Origin: an uncultured Saprospiraceae bacterium
GTDB lineage: Bacteria > Bacteroidota > Bacteroidia > Chitinophagales > Saprospiraceae
Assembly (NCBI GenBank): GCA_938015435.1
Contig: CALLPN010000019.1
Coordinates: 1 to 64,000 of the forward strand
DNA: 64,000 nt
Direction: 5' to 3'
Shown: positions 18,281 to 27,093 of the stretch, piece after piece
Position numbering within the stretch: position 1 is the first letter of the stretch
Layout of the letters: every line of letters begins with the position of its first letter
Made by a program: the position numbers and the translations under genes
Notes under the pieces: model-generated
What the model saw: the letters and a program-made list of their open reading frames with translations, nothing else
What the model was told of the DNA's origin: nothing
The model's database searches: none

Positions 18281-19522
18281 CTACTTCCTACGTTTCTTCT
18301 TTTTCTTCTTATCGTATACTAATTTATCAAGATCATCGATAATACGATCTATACTCAAGTTATCCATATCATTGAAAGTTTTTACTTCGGTATAGACGTC
18401 ATCTTTGACTTCCATAACCTTGATTTGCTTACCTAAAAATGATTGTATCTCATCCAGTAGATCCTTCTCTCCAGGGCTACAGAATGTATAGGCTATACCT
18501 CTCTGATCTCCTCTACCAGTACGACCTACACGGTGCACATAGTTTTCTGTATAATCTGGAAGATCATAGTTTACTACAAAATCAACATTTGGAATATCTA
18601 TACCTCTTGCACTCACATCAGTTGCAATGAGCAGCTTAACTTTACCAGATTTAAAAGCTTCCATTACATTGAGACGATCTGTCTGTGCCTTATCACCATG
18701 CATCGTGATAGATTCTACACCTACCCTATCCATTGCTTTTTTAACTCTCTCTGCCCTGACTTTCGTCCTTACAAATACTAATATTTTGGCGTCTTCTTCC
18801 TCTCTTACCAATCGCTCTAAGAAGAACCGCTTGTCGTCCATCTCAACATACATTACGTAATGATCAACTTTCTTAGCTACTGGATCTTTAGGAGATATCT
18901 CTATTTTAATCGGATTATTGACTATCGAGTATGCTAGCTTTTTGATAACAGGATTGATCGTCGCCGAGAAAAATAAGGTCTGACGCTTCTTCGGCAGATG
19001 TCGCATCATATCATTGATATCTTTGATAAATCCTAGATCGAGCATATGATCGGCTTCATCTAATACCAAAGTATGTATCCTGTTAGTACGAAGATGTCCT
19101 TGACTGATGAGATCAAACATACGGCCAGGAGTAGATATAAGTATATCCACACCGTCTTGTAATTTCTTGATTTGCTTATCTTGTTCTACCCCTCCAAACA
19201 AAGCGAAAACTTTAATCTTAGTCTTCTTAGCGAGGGACTCGAATACTTCTGCCAACTGTATCGCTAACTCTCTAGTAGGGACCATAACTAGACATCTTAT
19301 TCCATCCCTTCTTCCTGGTATCTTAGCCATCTGTAGACTATGAATGATGGGAATAGCAAATGCTGCTGTTTTTCCAGTACCTGTCTGAGCTATCGCCAAT
19401 ACGTCATCACCTCTCAATACTACAGAGATACATCTATATTGGATATCTGTGGGCTTTCGCCAACCCAACTTTTCGATGTTGTCCTTGATCTCTCTTGATA
19501 ATGGATACTTATTGAATTTCAC
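18281..19522 (-). CDS. DEAD-box ATP-dependent RNA helicase (RhlE-like)
   Basis: 413 residues; cytoplasmic ATP-dependent RNA unwinding in ribosome assembly or RNA turnover. All core motifs are present: Q motif (WRKPTDIQ, 21-28), motif I AQTGTGKT (45-52), Ia PTRELA, TPGR (131-134), DEAD (155-158), SAT (186-188), IV LVFVRT, V ATDVSARGIDIPNV and VI HRVGRTGRG. The C-terminal tail ends in a run of Lys/Arg, typical of RNA-binding extensions in RhlE-type proteins. It is a single-gene unit with long gaps on both sides. Confidence 0.93.
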   Translation of the reverse strand: MKFNKYPLSREIKDNIEKLGWRKPTDIQYRCISVVLRGDDVLAIAQTGTGKTAAFAIPIIHSLQMAKIPGRRDGIRCLVMVPTRELAIQLAEVFESLAKKTKIKVFALFGGVEQDKQIKKLQDGVDILISTPGRMFDLISQGHLRTNRIHTLVLDEADHMLDLGFIKDINDMMRHLPKKRQTLFFSATINPVIKKLAYSIVNNPIKIEISPKDPVAKKVDHYVMYVEMDDKRFFLERLVREEEDAKILVFVRTKVRAERVKKAMDRVGVESITMHGDKAQTDRLNVMEAFKSGKVKLLIATDVSARGIDIPNVDFVVNYDLPDYTENYVHRVGRTGRGDQRGIAYTFCSPGEKDLLDEIQSFLGKQIKVMEVKDDVYTEVKTFNDMDNLSIDRIIDDLDKLVYDKKKKKKRRK

Positions 19523-19679
19523 TTGAATTATGTATTGAAGGGCGAATAAGGATTAGAGGTAAATTATTACGTTTGATCAAATAAAATCATTGCGTTGTAA
19601 AGATATATACTCATCAAGAAAAAAAATTCTATTGATTATTTGATTAATACTTTCATACGTTATGTGTCTACCGACAATT

Positions 19680-20978
19680 CTAATCTTCCGGCCAAATGGG
19701 TCTATCGGTTTTCTTTGGCGCCTCCACGTTTTGTTTTGGAGCATCTTTACTTACTAAAGGTGCTTCTATTATTTCTTTTGGAGTATCTTCTCTCTTTATC
19801 GGTCCTTCTATGATTTCCTTTGGAGCATCTTCTCTCTTCCATGCCGTATCTGCACTCTTTTTTGGTGTTGCATTACTTTTCTTTGGAGTATCCTCTCTCT
19901 TTATCGGCCCCTCTATGATTTCCTTTGAAGCATCGTTTCTTTTCCATGCCGAGTCTCCACTCTTTTCGGATGTTGCATTACTTCTCTTTGGAGTATCTTT
20001 TATTCCCTTAGACCCTTCTTGAGTATGTTTAGGTGACTTATTACTTTTACTAAAAGATTCTTTAGCTCTCTTGGGTGCCTCAGATGCTTTGCTTGGTGCC
20101 TGGACCGCTTTCAGAGGTGCTGAATTTATTTTATTTACTGGTTCAATTGTAGCTAATCTTGTGCAATCTTTTTCCAGCACAACATGCTTTTGCTTATAAA
20201 GAAGTCCGAGGGCTTTTTTGAATACCTTTTTACTCATTCTAAACGTCCGAGATATTCTTTCTGGATTACTCTTATCCGTAAATTCCATAGTTCCGCCATT
20301 CTTCTCTAGATAATCAAGTATCTTTTGAGATTCGTCAGTCACTTTATTGTATCCAAATGGTCGCAACGATAGATCGATCTTTCCGTCCTCTCTAACTCTT
20401 TTGATAAATCCATGCTTAATATCTCCTGGCCATATATCTTCATAGATATCATCTTGATACACTAAACCGACCATATTACCATTTATAATAGCTGTATATC
20501 CCAATGTCGTAGCATGCCACATCATCAGTTCTGCACCTGCTCCTACCTTGAGTTTATCTGGATCACCATCCATATACTTCATCAGCTTAGTCGTACCTAC
20601 GAGTCGATGGGTCTCTTCATCGAGATACATATACACTAATGTCTCGTCTCCAGGACTTAGTCTTCTTCCTTGATTACGGAATGGTATCAATAGATGTTTC
20701 TCTACACCCCACTCCATAAATGCACCTATTTCATTGACATCAAATACTTCGAGTAGAGCAATTCCGCCTACTTGTAGCTTTGGCTGTTCTGTAGTCGCTA
20801 CATTACGCCCTTCACTATCTTTGTAGAGAAACACTTCGATGTCTTCACCAAATTCCATCTCTTCTGTCACAAACTTATTTGGCAATAAAACCTCATTACC
20901 TATTTCATCAGTAAGGTAAAGTCCGTGAGGAGATTCTCTTTCGATTTCAAGAGTATTAAATTTTCCTAAGTGTAGCAT
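19680..20978 (-). CDS. CvfB-like S1 RNA-binding protein with repetitive charged tail
   Basis: 432 residues. Residues 1-285 match the CvfB/YitL family: N-terminal S1-like strands (LTDEIGNEVLLPNKFV, DIEVFLYKDSEGR), EVFDVNEIGAFMEWGVEKHLLIPF, NGNMVGLVYQDDIYEDIWPGDIKHGFIKRVREDGKIDLSLRP, and a C-terminal winged helix (ILDYLEKNGGTMEF to FKKALGLLYKQ). Such proteins bind RNA; detailed function is limited. Residues about 290-432 are an extra low-complexity tail with two 35-residue repeats (containing SNAT, AWKR, KEIIEGPIKREDTP). The tail is highly charged and presumably disordered, and is an addition to the usual length of about 280-300. Confidence 0.8.
   Translation of the reverse strand: MLHLGKFNTLEIERESPHGLYLTDEIGNEVLLPNKFVTEEMEFGEDIEVFLYKDSEGRNVATTEQPKLQVGGIALLEVFDVNEIGAFMEWGVEKHLLIPFRNQGRRLSPGDETLVYMYLDEETHRLVGTTKLMKYMDGDPDKLKVGAGAELMMWHATTLGYTAIINGNMVGLVYQDDIYEDIWPGDIKHGFIKRVREDGKIDLSLRPFGYNKVTDESQKILDYLEKNGGTMEFTDKSNPERISRTFRMSKKVFKKALGLLYKQKHVVLEKDCTRLATIEPVNKINSAPLKAVQAPSKASEAPKRAKESFSKSNKSPKHTQEGSKGIKDTPKRSNATSEKSGDSAWKRNDASKEIIEGPIKREDTPKKSNATPKKSADTAWKREDAPKEIIEGPIKREDTPKEIIEAPLVSKDAPKQNVEAPKKTDRPIWPED
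19763..20005 (-). repeat. 105-bp tandem repeats encoding the CvfB tail
   Basis: Matching stretches at 19791 and 19896 give a 105-bp (35-codon) period. Two complete copies and a partial one encode SNAT...SADTAWKR and KEIIEGPIKREDTP. The copies differ by scattered substitutions that preserve the frame. Confidence 0.75.
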
Positions 20979-21121
20979 TTATTCGGACTTTTTTGGTCAA
21001 TTGAGAATTCAGTTATCATAGATTGACAGAACCGATACTCTATAAGAAATACAAAGTTAATTATTTAAAGAGTAATATTACCTTCGACCCAACTATTACA
21101 TACTCAAGCAGAATTGATATT

Positions 21122-21859
21122 ATGTATGAATCCTTAAAGTCCGTCATCAAAAAGCTATTTCCAAACTTACTTTATGCTCATGAAGATACGTTGAGAAAGG
21201 TACTCACTTGGAAATATCGAGGAAATCTTCACAAATGCAATATTTGCGAGACGAACTTATCATCATTTATAAATAGAGAAAACGGTGATCAATTATGTCC
21301 AAGATGTGGGAGTGTTGGCCGGACTCGCAGACTCTTCAGTCTACTATCTGAAGTTTCAGAGTATAAGCGAGTACTCCATTTCTCACCACCTAAAGCACTA
21401 AAAAAACGATTACAATCCTTTGATAATTTCGATTATAAAACTACCGATTACGAAAATGAATTTGAGGCTGATTATCGCTATGACATTACTAACATTATGT
21501 GTCCTGACAATCAATTTGACCTTATAATCTGCTATCATGTGTTGGAACATATCATAAAGGACATACAGGCAATGACCGAACTATACAGAGTACTAGATGA
21601 CGAAGGTCAAGTCTACATCCAAACTCCTTTTTCGAATGGTGAACTTATGGAAGATTATAGTATATCAAGCAGAGAAGATAGATTACTTCACTATGGGCAA
21701 GCAGATCATGTCAGGATATATACTGCGGAGGTACTTATAAATAGATTGCGTCAAGTCGGATTCGAAGTAGAAATACTAGAGTATGTCGAATCTACTGAAA
21801 ATAATCACGGATACAAATTGCAAGAACAGGTATTGGTAGCTCGCAAAAAACTTAGCTAA
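21122..21859 (+). CDS. SAM-dependent methyltransferase with N-terminal zinc ribbon
   Basis: 245 residues from the ATG at 21122. An in-frame TTG at 21023 would add 33 residues, but similar proteins begin just before the basic KLFPNLLY / WKYRGN segment. Two Cys pairs (CNIC and CPRC, about 41-44 and 60-63) look like a zinc ribbon. A class I methyltransferase fold follows: VLHFSPPKALKKRL, YRYDITN, NQFDLIICYHVLEHI, then ALDD-type strands and a terminal domain with DHVRIYTAEVLINRLRQVGF. Members often sit in glycan or lipopolysaccharide loci; there is no such locus here. Substrate unknown. Confidence 0.75.
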   Translation: MYESLKSVIKKLFPNLLYAHEDTLRKVLTWKYRGNLHKCNICETNLSSFINRENGDQLCPRCGSVGRTRRLFSLLSEVSEYKRVLHFSPPKALKKRLQSFDNFDYKTTDYENEFEADYRYDITNIMCPDNQFDLIICYHVLEHIIKDIQAMTELYRVLDDEGQVYIQTPFSNGELMEDYSISSREDRLLHYGQADHVRIYTAEVLINRLRQVGFEVEILEYVESTENNHGYKLQEQVLVARKKLS

Positions 21860-21868
21860 GCCATAGAA

Positions 21869-21908
21869 ATCCTGAACATGATATTTATTCAATACACACA
21901 TTCAGGAT
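21869..21908. repeat. Inverted repeat ATCCTGAA-N24-TTCAGGAT
   Basis: Perfect 8-bp arms with a 24-nt spacer lie between convergent genes. There is no T tract, so terminator function is doubtful. Confidence 0.3.
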
Positions 21909-21925
21909 ATCTCTTATAAATTTTC

Positions 21926-22918
21926 TTAATTCATTTTGGAGAGTTCACTCTTAAGATAGTCGATGACATCTACTTCGATACTATCTACTTTTCTCATATC
22001 AGAAAGGTACCAGCTGATCCAGTCTCCTAAGTGAACGAAATACATGTTTTTTTCTATCAAGCTATTCCCTTTACTGTAAGTTTCAATAACAGTATCACAT
22101 AACTCGCTGATGATCTTATTATTGATATTCATACGAGTCGCATTTCGAGCATAATCATCCTTATTACGCATAAATAATACAGATACTCTTGTATCCTTAG
22201 ATTTCCAACCCACTAACTCATTGTGATTCATTTCCGGAATGACATTATGCCAACAAAGCATCTTGGCATTCTCGTTAATTTGCTGACGTAATCTCATCGC
22301 TACAGATTCCATTCGATCTGTCGTGTAGATGATTGGAATAGTGGCAAACATCTGCTTAGCGATCTTATGAGCTTCCTCTTTGATAGAATCTAAGTCAAAC
22401 TTAATAAGATCAATTGAAGCCTTCAATTCTTTTTTGAAACCGTCACCAATAAATCCAAGCTTGTTCATGATGTACAACTGCTGTACAAAAGAGAAACCTA
22501 GGCAAGCCCTGGGACTTGGCCAGTCTCCTGGTAAAAGGATATGATCATAACCTTTCTCTTGCGCTATATTTATCAATTTGCCCCCACTGGATACGATTAC
22601 TACTTTTGCTCCAGATGCCTCTATTCCTTTGAGTGCCTCCAAAGTTTCTTCAGTATTTCCAGAGTAGGATGATATTATAGCTAATGAATTTTCATTGAGG
22701 TACGCTGGTACCGAATAACTCTTACCTATTATATACGGGATCTTACATTCATCCCTAATCAACTCCCTCACGAAGTCTCCACCAATCCCAGATCCACCTA
22801 TACCCGCTACATATACCATATTGATCTCTTGATCATAAGGAAGTATAGTTGCGCTTTCACCGATTTCCATTGCTTCTACTAGTTGAGCAGGAAATCTTTC
22901 TATCAATTGGTCCATCAT
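21926..22918 (-). CDS. Bifunctional phosphoglucose/phosphomannose isomerase (SIS domain)
   Basis: 330 residues. Cytosolic interconversion of aldose and ketose phosphates (glucose-6-P or mannose-6-P with fructose-6-P). The N-terminal SIS domain has GIGGSGIGGDFV (about 39-50) and the sugar-phosphate loop SSYSGNTEETLEAL. The second SIS domain contains the conserved NENAKMLCWHNVIPEMNHNELVGW. Length and motifs match the archaeal/Bacteroidota PGI/PMI family rather than classical PGI. Translation may start at either of two adjacent ATGs. It is a single gene. A TATTTTTG box at 22999-23006 on this strand may be its -7 element, though no -33 TTG fits. Confidence 0.85.
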   Translation of the reverse strand: MMDQLIERFPAQLVEAMEIGESATILPYDQEINMVYVAGIGGSGIGGDFVRELIRDECKIPYIIGKSYSVPAYLNENSLAIISSYSGNTEETLEALKGIEASGAKVVIVSSGGKLINIAQEKGYDHILLPGDWPSPRACLGFSFVQQLYIMNKLGFIGDGFKKELKASIDLIKFDLDSIKEEAHKIAKQMFATIPIIYTTDRMESVAMRLRQQINENAKMLCWHNVIPEMNHNELVGWKSKDTRVSVLFMRNKDDYARNATRMNINNKIISELCDTVIETYSKGNSLIEKNMYFVHLGDWISWYLSDMRKVDSIEVDVIDYLKSELSKMN

Positions 22919-23160
22919 ATCTTTACCGATTTATTTATCTATTAATCTATTTTACGTAACCTAAATGCATAGAAATAAGTTGCATATGTAACTCTGCACA
23001 AAAATATACAGAAAAACTGGATTGTAAAGTTTTACTTAATGTATTTTCAACACTAAGCATAGGCATTTAGAGGGTATAACTTTGGTTTTCTACTTACCTT
23101 TTAGTTTGTAATGGTATAAATCTGTATGATGGTATCACTATTGAATCTAATTGTTTGAAT

Positions 23161-23520
23161 ATGGCTAGACACAATAAAATAGGTGAGATGGCAGAGAATC
23201 TAGCCACTGATTATCTACAACGGAAAAGCTATAAGATACTTGAACGCAACTGGAGATTCAGTAGAGCGGAAGTAGATGTGATTGCTATGGACAAGGAAAT
23301 ATTAGTCTTTGTAGAAGTCAAAAGTCTTGGTTATGATACGTTTGCAAGACCGGAAGCTAGCGTTACCGATTATAAGCAGGCACTAATTATGGATGCGGCA
23401 ACTCAATATATGCAAAAGATTAGCCATGAATGGGAAATTAGGTTTGACGTAATATCCATGATACTAAATGAGGGAGAGCTTGTAGAACTGGAGCATTTTG
23501 AAGATGCTTTTTTCCAATAA
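23161..23520 (+). CDS. YraN family (UPF0102) endonuclease-like protein
   Basis: 119 residues from the ATG at 23161 (an in-frame TTG lies 6 bp upstream). Small restriction-endonuclease-fold protein: GEMAENLATDYLQRKSYKILERNWRFSRAEVDVIAMD then LVFVEVKSL, the family's E-x-D and ExK acidic/basic core. Function in DNA metabolism is presumed from fold, not demonstrated. A TAACTTTG box at 23077-23084 may drive it. Confidence 0.9.
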   Translation: MARHNKIGEMAENLATDYLQRKSYKILERNWRFSRAEVDVIAMDKEILVFVEVKSLGYDTFARPEASVTDYKQALIMDAATQYMQKISHEWEIRFDVISMILNEGELVELEHFEDAFFQ

Positions 23521-23565
23521 TTTTGATGAGATACAATACTTGTTTTCATTCTGAAAAAACTTGTG

Positions 23566-23766
23566 CTCAGTAATCTATTTGAGCTTACAGATCACTACCA
23601 AATTTACTTTTGATCGGTAAGCACGACTGTATAGAGTGATTGACGAGCAGAAATGTTTCACAGCAACTAAACATGTTCTCTTACAATTACTTTTTATTCC
23701 TAAAATCTTCCTCAGCAACCTATTTGAGCTTACAGATCACTACAAAACTTACTTCTGATCAATAAG
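23566..23766. repeat. Pair of 56-bp direct repeats
   Basis: Copies at 23566-23621 and 23711-23766 match at 49 of 56 positions by eye, sharing TATTTGAGCTTACAGATCAC. The spacing is 145 bp. No coding potential is seen. Confidence 0.75.
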
Positions 23767-23921
23767 AAGAGCCGGATAAGAAGGAATATAACAATCAACT
23801 ATTCAGATGTGTATACATATGGATAAATATCATACAACTGCAAATTGTACCAAAAGCAGCAAAACCAACCAATTAGAGGCAAAATTAGCTCTGAACCCTT
23901 TCATATATGGACATTATAAAT

Positions 23922-23929
23922 TATCTTTG
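23922..23929 (+). promoter_or_regulatory. Candidate -7 box (TATCTTTG) for rpmE
   Basis: Matches TAnnTTTG; predicted transcript start near 23936, about 65 nt before the rpmE ATG. No clear TTG at the -33 position. Confidence 0.45.
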
Positions 23930-24001
23930 CGCTCTATTTGTAAAAAACACTATGGCTATGTTTGAAATTAATCAAAACCATGGTAACTAAACAATACTAT
24001 A

Positions 24002-24289
24002 ATGAAACAAGGAATACACCCAGAAGAATACAGAACAGTAGTCTTCAAAGACATATCGTGTGACGAGTCATTTTTAACTAAGTCATGTGCAGCGTCTAAC
24101 GAAAATATAACATGGACAGACGGAAATGAATATCCTCTAGTAAAAGTGGAAATTTCAGCAATGTCTCACCCGTTCTTTACTGGTAAGATGAAGTTCGTCG
24201 ATACAGCAGGGCGTATTGATAAGTTCAACACTAGATTCGCGAAATTTGCGAAGAAAATGGAAAAGCCTGGTCAAGAAGACGAAGCATAA
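24002..24289 (+). CDS. rpmE2: 50S ribosomal protein L31 type B
   Basis: 95 residues, the usual size for the type B form. [61 protein letters not shown] is the family signature. The zinc-binding CxxC of the type A form is absent, so this is the zinc-independent version. A short upstream frame ends 11 bp before the start, and a strong terminator follows immediately, so the gene is transcribed alone. Confidence 0.96.
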   Translation: MKQGIHPEEYRTVVFKDISCDESFLTKSCAASNENITWTDGNEYPLVKVEISAMSHPFFTGKMKFVDTAGRIDKFNTRFAKFAKKMEKPGQEDEA

Positions 24290-24300
24290 AAAATATTTAA

Positions 24301-24332
24301 AAGCCCTTCACATTTTGAAGGGCTTTTTTTTT
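24301..24332 (+). terminator. Intrinsic terminator after rpmE
   Basis: Perfect 10-bp stem AAGCCCTTCA / TGAAGGGCTT with loop CATTT followed by a T9 tract. Confidence 0.93.
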
Positions 24333-24390
24333 AATATTCGGTGACCTCCCCAAATGATACCGTCTTAATAAAAATTAGAAAACTAATACC

Positions 24391-25596
24391 ATGCGTAACG
24401 TAATCTTGTTTGATGATGACAACTGGAACGGCTTACTTCCTATAAGCTTTACAAGACCAGTATGCGAGATCAGAGTTGGAATACTCACTATTAGAGAAAA
24501 ATGGGAAAAGGTACTTGATGCCAGATGCTCATATATTACTCAAGATTTTCTGTCAGAGAAGTATTCGATTCATATCGCGGATGACAACATCATTATTAAT
24601 AGCACTATACTACCGACCGCAAAACTCAAAAGTCTTATCAATAGTCTAGAGCCTAATGAAGCTATACTAATGGCAGACGAACTGATTGCTGCACGTTTAA
24701 ATAGAAAGCAGTTTGACCAATTGATCGAAGATGATAACATCGATGAGATCAAGGGCATGGATATCACTGAAGAAGAAGATGTGATCAAAAGAATCTTGAG
24801 ACCTCAAGACATATTCAACTTGAATGGAGAGGAACTAGAACAGGATTTTGCACTCATCACGAAAGGACGTGAATCACAAAAATTACATGAATCAAATGTG
24901 CTAGTAGGTGATGCGAGTAAGTTATTCATCGAAGAAGGAGCACAGATTTATTGCTCTACGCTCAATACCACTAAAGGGTCTATCTATGTCGGTAAGAATG
25001 CCGAAATCATGGAAGGATCTAACGTACGCGGTGGACTTGCTATGCTAGAACATTCGGCACTAAAGCTAGGTGCTAAAGTATACGGGGCAACTACTCTCGG
25101 ACCGCATACCAAGGTGGGTGGCGAAGTAAGTAATGTAGTATTTCTAGGTTATGCGAATAAAGGTCATGATGGGTTCTTAGGGAATGCGGTCATCGGCGAA
25201 TGGTGTAACCTCGGAGCTGACACCAACTCTAGCAATCTAAAAAACAACTACTCTGAAGTTCGGATTTGGTCTTACGTAAACAACAGTTTTGAATCTACAG
25301 GTCTTCAATTCTGTGGGTTAATCATGGGTGATCACTCAAAATGTGGCATCAATACGATGTTTAACACAGGAACTGTTGTAGGGGTATCAGCTAATATATT
25401 TGGAGCTGGGTTTCCTCGTACGTTCATACCAAGTTACTCTTGGGGTGGGTCGGCTGGGTTTAAGACTTATATGATCGACAAGGCTATCGAAGTAGCTCAT
25501 GTCGTAATGGGCCGAAGAAGTCTCGTTCTAAGTCAGGAGGATGAAAAAATCTTACGATATATCCACTTACATACTGCACATCGCAGGTCTTCTTAA
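24391..25596 (+). CDS. GlmU-like sugar nucleotidyltransferase, Bacteroidota type
   Basis: 401 residues. Matches the alternative GlmU family of Bacteroidota, thought to supply UDP-N-acetylglucosamine for the cell wall. The N terminus reads VILFDDDNWNGLLPISFTRPVCEIRVGILTIREKW, lacking the classical GxGTRM loop but keeping the family's own RP-x(4)-R-x-G motif. Residues about 195-375 form a left-handed beta-helix of hexapeptide repeats (GKNAEIMEGSNVRGG, GPHTKVGGEVSN, IGEWCNLGADTNSSNLKNNY), as in acyltransferase domains. It starts a probable operon; the next gene overlaps its stop by one base. Confidence 0.85.
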   Translation: MRNVILFDDDNWNGLLPISFTRPVCEIRVGILTIREKWEKVLDARCSYITQDFLSEKYSIHIADDNIIINSTILPTAKLKSLINSLEPNEAILMADELIAARLNRKQFDQLIEDDNIDEIKGMDITEEEDVIKRILRPQDIFNLNGEELEQDFALITKGRESQKLHESNVLVGDASKLFIEEGAQIYCSTLNTTKGSIYVGKNAEIMEGSNVRGGLAMLEHSALKLGAKVYGATTLGPHTKVGGEVSNVVFLGYANKGHDGFLGNAVIGEWCNLGADTNSSNLKNNYSEVRIWSYVNNSFESTGLQFCGLIMGDHSKCGINTMFNTGTVVGVSANIFGAGFPRTFIPSYSWGGSAGFKTYMIDKAIEVAHVVMGRRSLVLSQEDEKILRYIHLHTAHRRSS

Positions 25597-26255
25597 TGGA
25601 AATACGTAAATGGAAACGATGGCTAAGCTACCTCATGGAGGTGCATCTAGAAAGTAGTAGCTCTGAGCATAATGACTCTCTCCATGTCACACTTAACAAA
25701 GGAAGATTACAACTCTCTACACCCAATGCTATCTATAGCTATGCAGATAAGTACGAAAATTTCTATAAAGCATTTGAACAAATACATTTAAATGAATCTA
25801 TTGAAGATGTATTAATCCTTGGATTTGGCTTAGGCAGTATTCCTTATATGCTTGAAGAAAAATTTGGCAAAAACTACAGCTACACGGGCGTCGAACTTGA
25901 CGAAGAAGTTATTTACTTGGCTAGTAAGTATGTCCTATCGGATCTCAAGTCTGATGTGATGCTTATAGAGGCTGATGCTATTAATTTTATGCATCAATGT
26001 ACTCAAGCATTTGATCTGATATGCATAGATATATTTGTTGATGATCAGATTCCTGAAGTCTTTCTAACGGAAGATTTTCTTCATCTCATAAAAGAGAGTC
26101 TTGCCGCTAATGGTCTTGTAGTATTTAACCATCTAGCAGATCGTAAGGCTTATGAAGATAAGGCTCGAAGATATCATAAAGATGTATTTACCAAAGTATT
26201 TCCGAAGGGACAGTATTTGCAGATCTTGGGTAATGGGATGATGGTGAGTTATTAG
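25596..26255 (+). CDS. Spermidine synthase-like SAM-dependent methyltransferase
   Basis: 219 residues; the ATG overlaps the stop of the GlmU-like gene (TAATG), so the two are translationally coupled. The Rossmann core reads DVLILGFGLGSIPYML, YTGVELDEEVIYLASKYV, DVMLIEADAINFM, FDLICIDIFVDDQIPEVFLTEDFLHLIKE. This matches the spermidine synthase/methyltransferase superfamily, but the domain is short and lacks a clear polyamine-binding N-terminal domain. Substrate unknown. Confidence 0.7.
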   Translation: MEIRKWKRWLSYLMEVHLESSSSEHNDSLHVTLNKGRLQLSTPNAIYSYADKYENFYKAFEQIHLNESIEDVLILGFGLGSIPYMLEEKFGKNYSYTGVELDEEVIYLASKYVLSDLKSDVMLIEADAINFMHQCTQAFDLICIDIFVDDQIPEVFLTEDFLHLIKESLAANGLVVFNHLADRKAYEDKARRYHKDVFTKVFPKGQYLQILGNGMMVSY

Positions 26256-26303
26256 TTCCATGCTAAAAAAGCAAATGTCCCTTTACAAACCCTTTCAAAT
26301 TCT

Positions 26304-26311
26304 TACATTTG
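26304..26311 (+). promoter_or_regulatory. Candidate -7 box (TACATTTG)
   Basis: Matches TAnnTTTG 21 bp before the next ATG at 26333. No TTG at -33, so the strength is uncertain. Confidence 0.4.
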
Positions 26312-26332
26312 CGTACACACTAAAACGACATT

Positions 26333-26953
26333 ATGTTTTCTATTAATATATATCTAAAGTTTGCATTGATCGCTATATTTCTCTTTGGCGGTATCGGCTT
26401 ATCATTTGTCTATGGCTTGGGTTATAGCTGGATATTGATCTTGATTGGATTGATACTATTAGCTACATATCTATTACTAGGTACTGTGCAATCCGCAGCT
26501 CAGATGGTGCAAGTATCCGATTTTGAAGGAGCTGAGAAGAGATTAGGTCTCACGCTTAGTCCTAAGCTATTATATGTAACTAATAGAGCATTCTACTATA
26601 TCATCAAAGGATCTATCGCTATGCAAGGTGGTAAGCATGATGAAGCTGAAGCACTCTTCCAAGAAGCTAATGGTCTAAAATTACCTTCGGATAATGAAAG
26701 AGGAATGGTACTACTGCAACTCGCAGGTCTTAACGCCAATAAGCAAAAGTGGGCTGCAGCCAAAAACTATTATAGAGAAGCTAGTAAACTAAATATCACT
26801 GAACCACAACTTAAAGAACAGGTTGATATGTTTGGTAAACAAATAAAACAAGCAGGAGCAACTAAAGGTGCACAAGGCATGATGGGAAGAAGCGGAAATA
26901 AAGGAAGGCAAATGATGCCAGGAGGAAAGAGAAGAAGACCTAAAATGAGATAA
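26333..26953 (+). CDS. Membrane-anchored TPR-like protein
   Basis: 206 residues. Two hydrophobic segments (FALIAIFLFGGIGLSFVYG and WILILIGLILLATYLLLG) lie at about 9-48. Residues 60-165 are helical repeats resembling tetratricopeptide units (AEKRLGLTLSP, RAFYYIIKGSIAMQGGKHDEAEALFQEA, RGMVLLQLAGLNANKQKWAAAKNYYREAS). The tail (about 170-206) is Gly/Met/Lys/Arg-rich and basic. Likely a cytoplasmic-membrane scaffold; no specific function. A terminator lies about 45 bp downstream. Confidence 0.65.
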   Translation: MFSINIYLKFALIAIFLFGGIGLSFVYGLGYSWILILIGLILLATYLLLGTVQSAAQMVQVSDFEGAEKRLGLTLSPKLLYVTNRAFYYIIKGSIAMQGGKHDEAEALFQEANGLKLPSDNERGMVLLQLAGLNANKQKWAAAKNYYREASKLNITEPQLKEQVDMFGKQIKQAGATKGAQGMMGRSGNKGRQMMPGGKRRRPKMR

Positions 26954-26996
26954 TCTACAAAACTAGTTTTTTAGCTGGTTCACAACATCATAAACA

Positions 26997-27037
26997 AATA
27001 GCCCAGTGTGAGAAATCATATTGGGCTATTGTTTTTT
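26997..27037 (+). terminator. Intrinsic terminator
   Basis: 9-bp stem AATAGCCCA / TGGGCTATT with a 16-nt loop, followed by GTTTTTT. Confidence 0.75.
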
Positions 27038-27093
27038 GAAGGTCTTTTCATTTACTATAAAGTATATTTGATTATGAATATTATCCAATACAA

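Larger units (their letters stand above)
23521..24001. other. Intergenic region with direct repeats upstream of rpmE
   Basis: 481 bp without a gene. It contains two 56-bp direct repeats (23566-23621, 23711-23766), a TATCTTTG promoter box at 23922-23929 and a 12-codon mini-frame (23952-23990) before rpmE. Confidence 0.5.
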
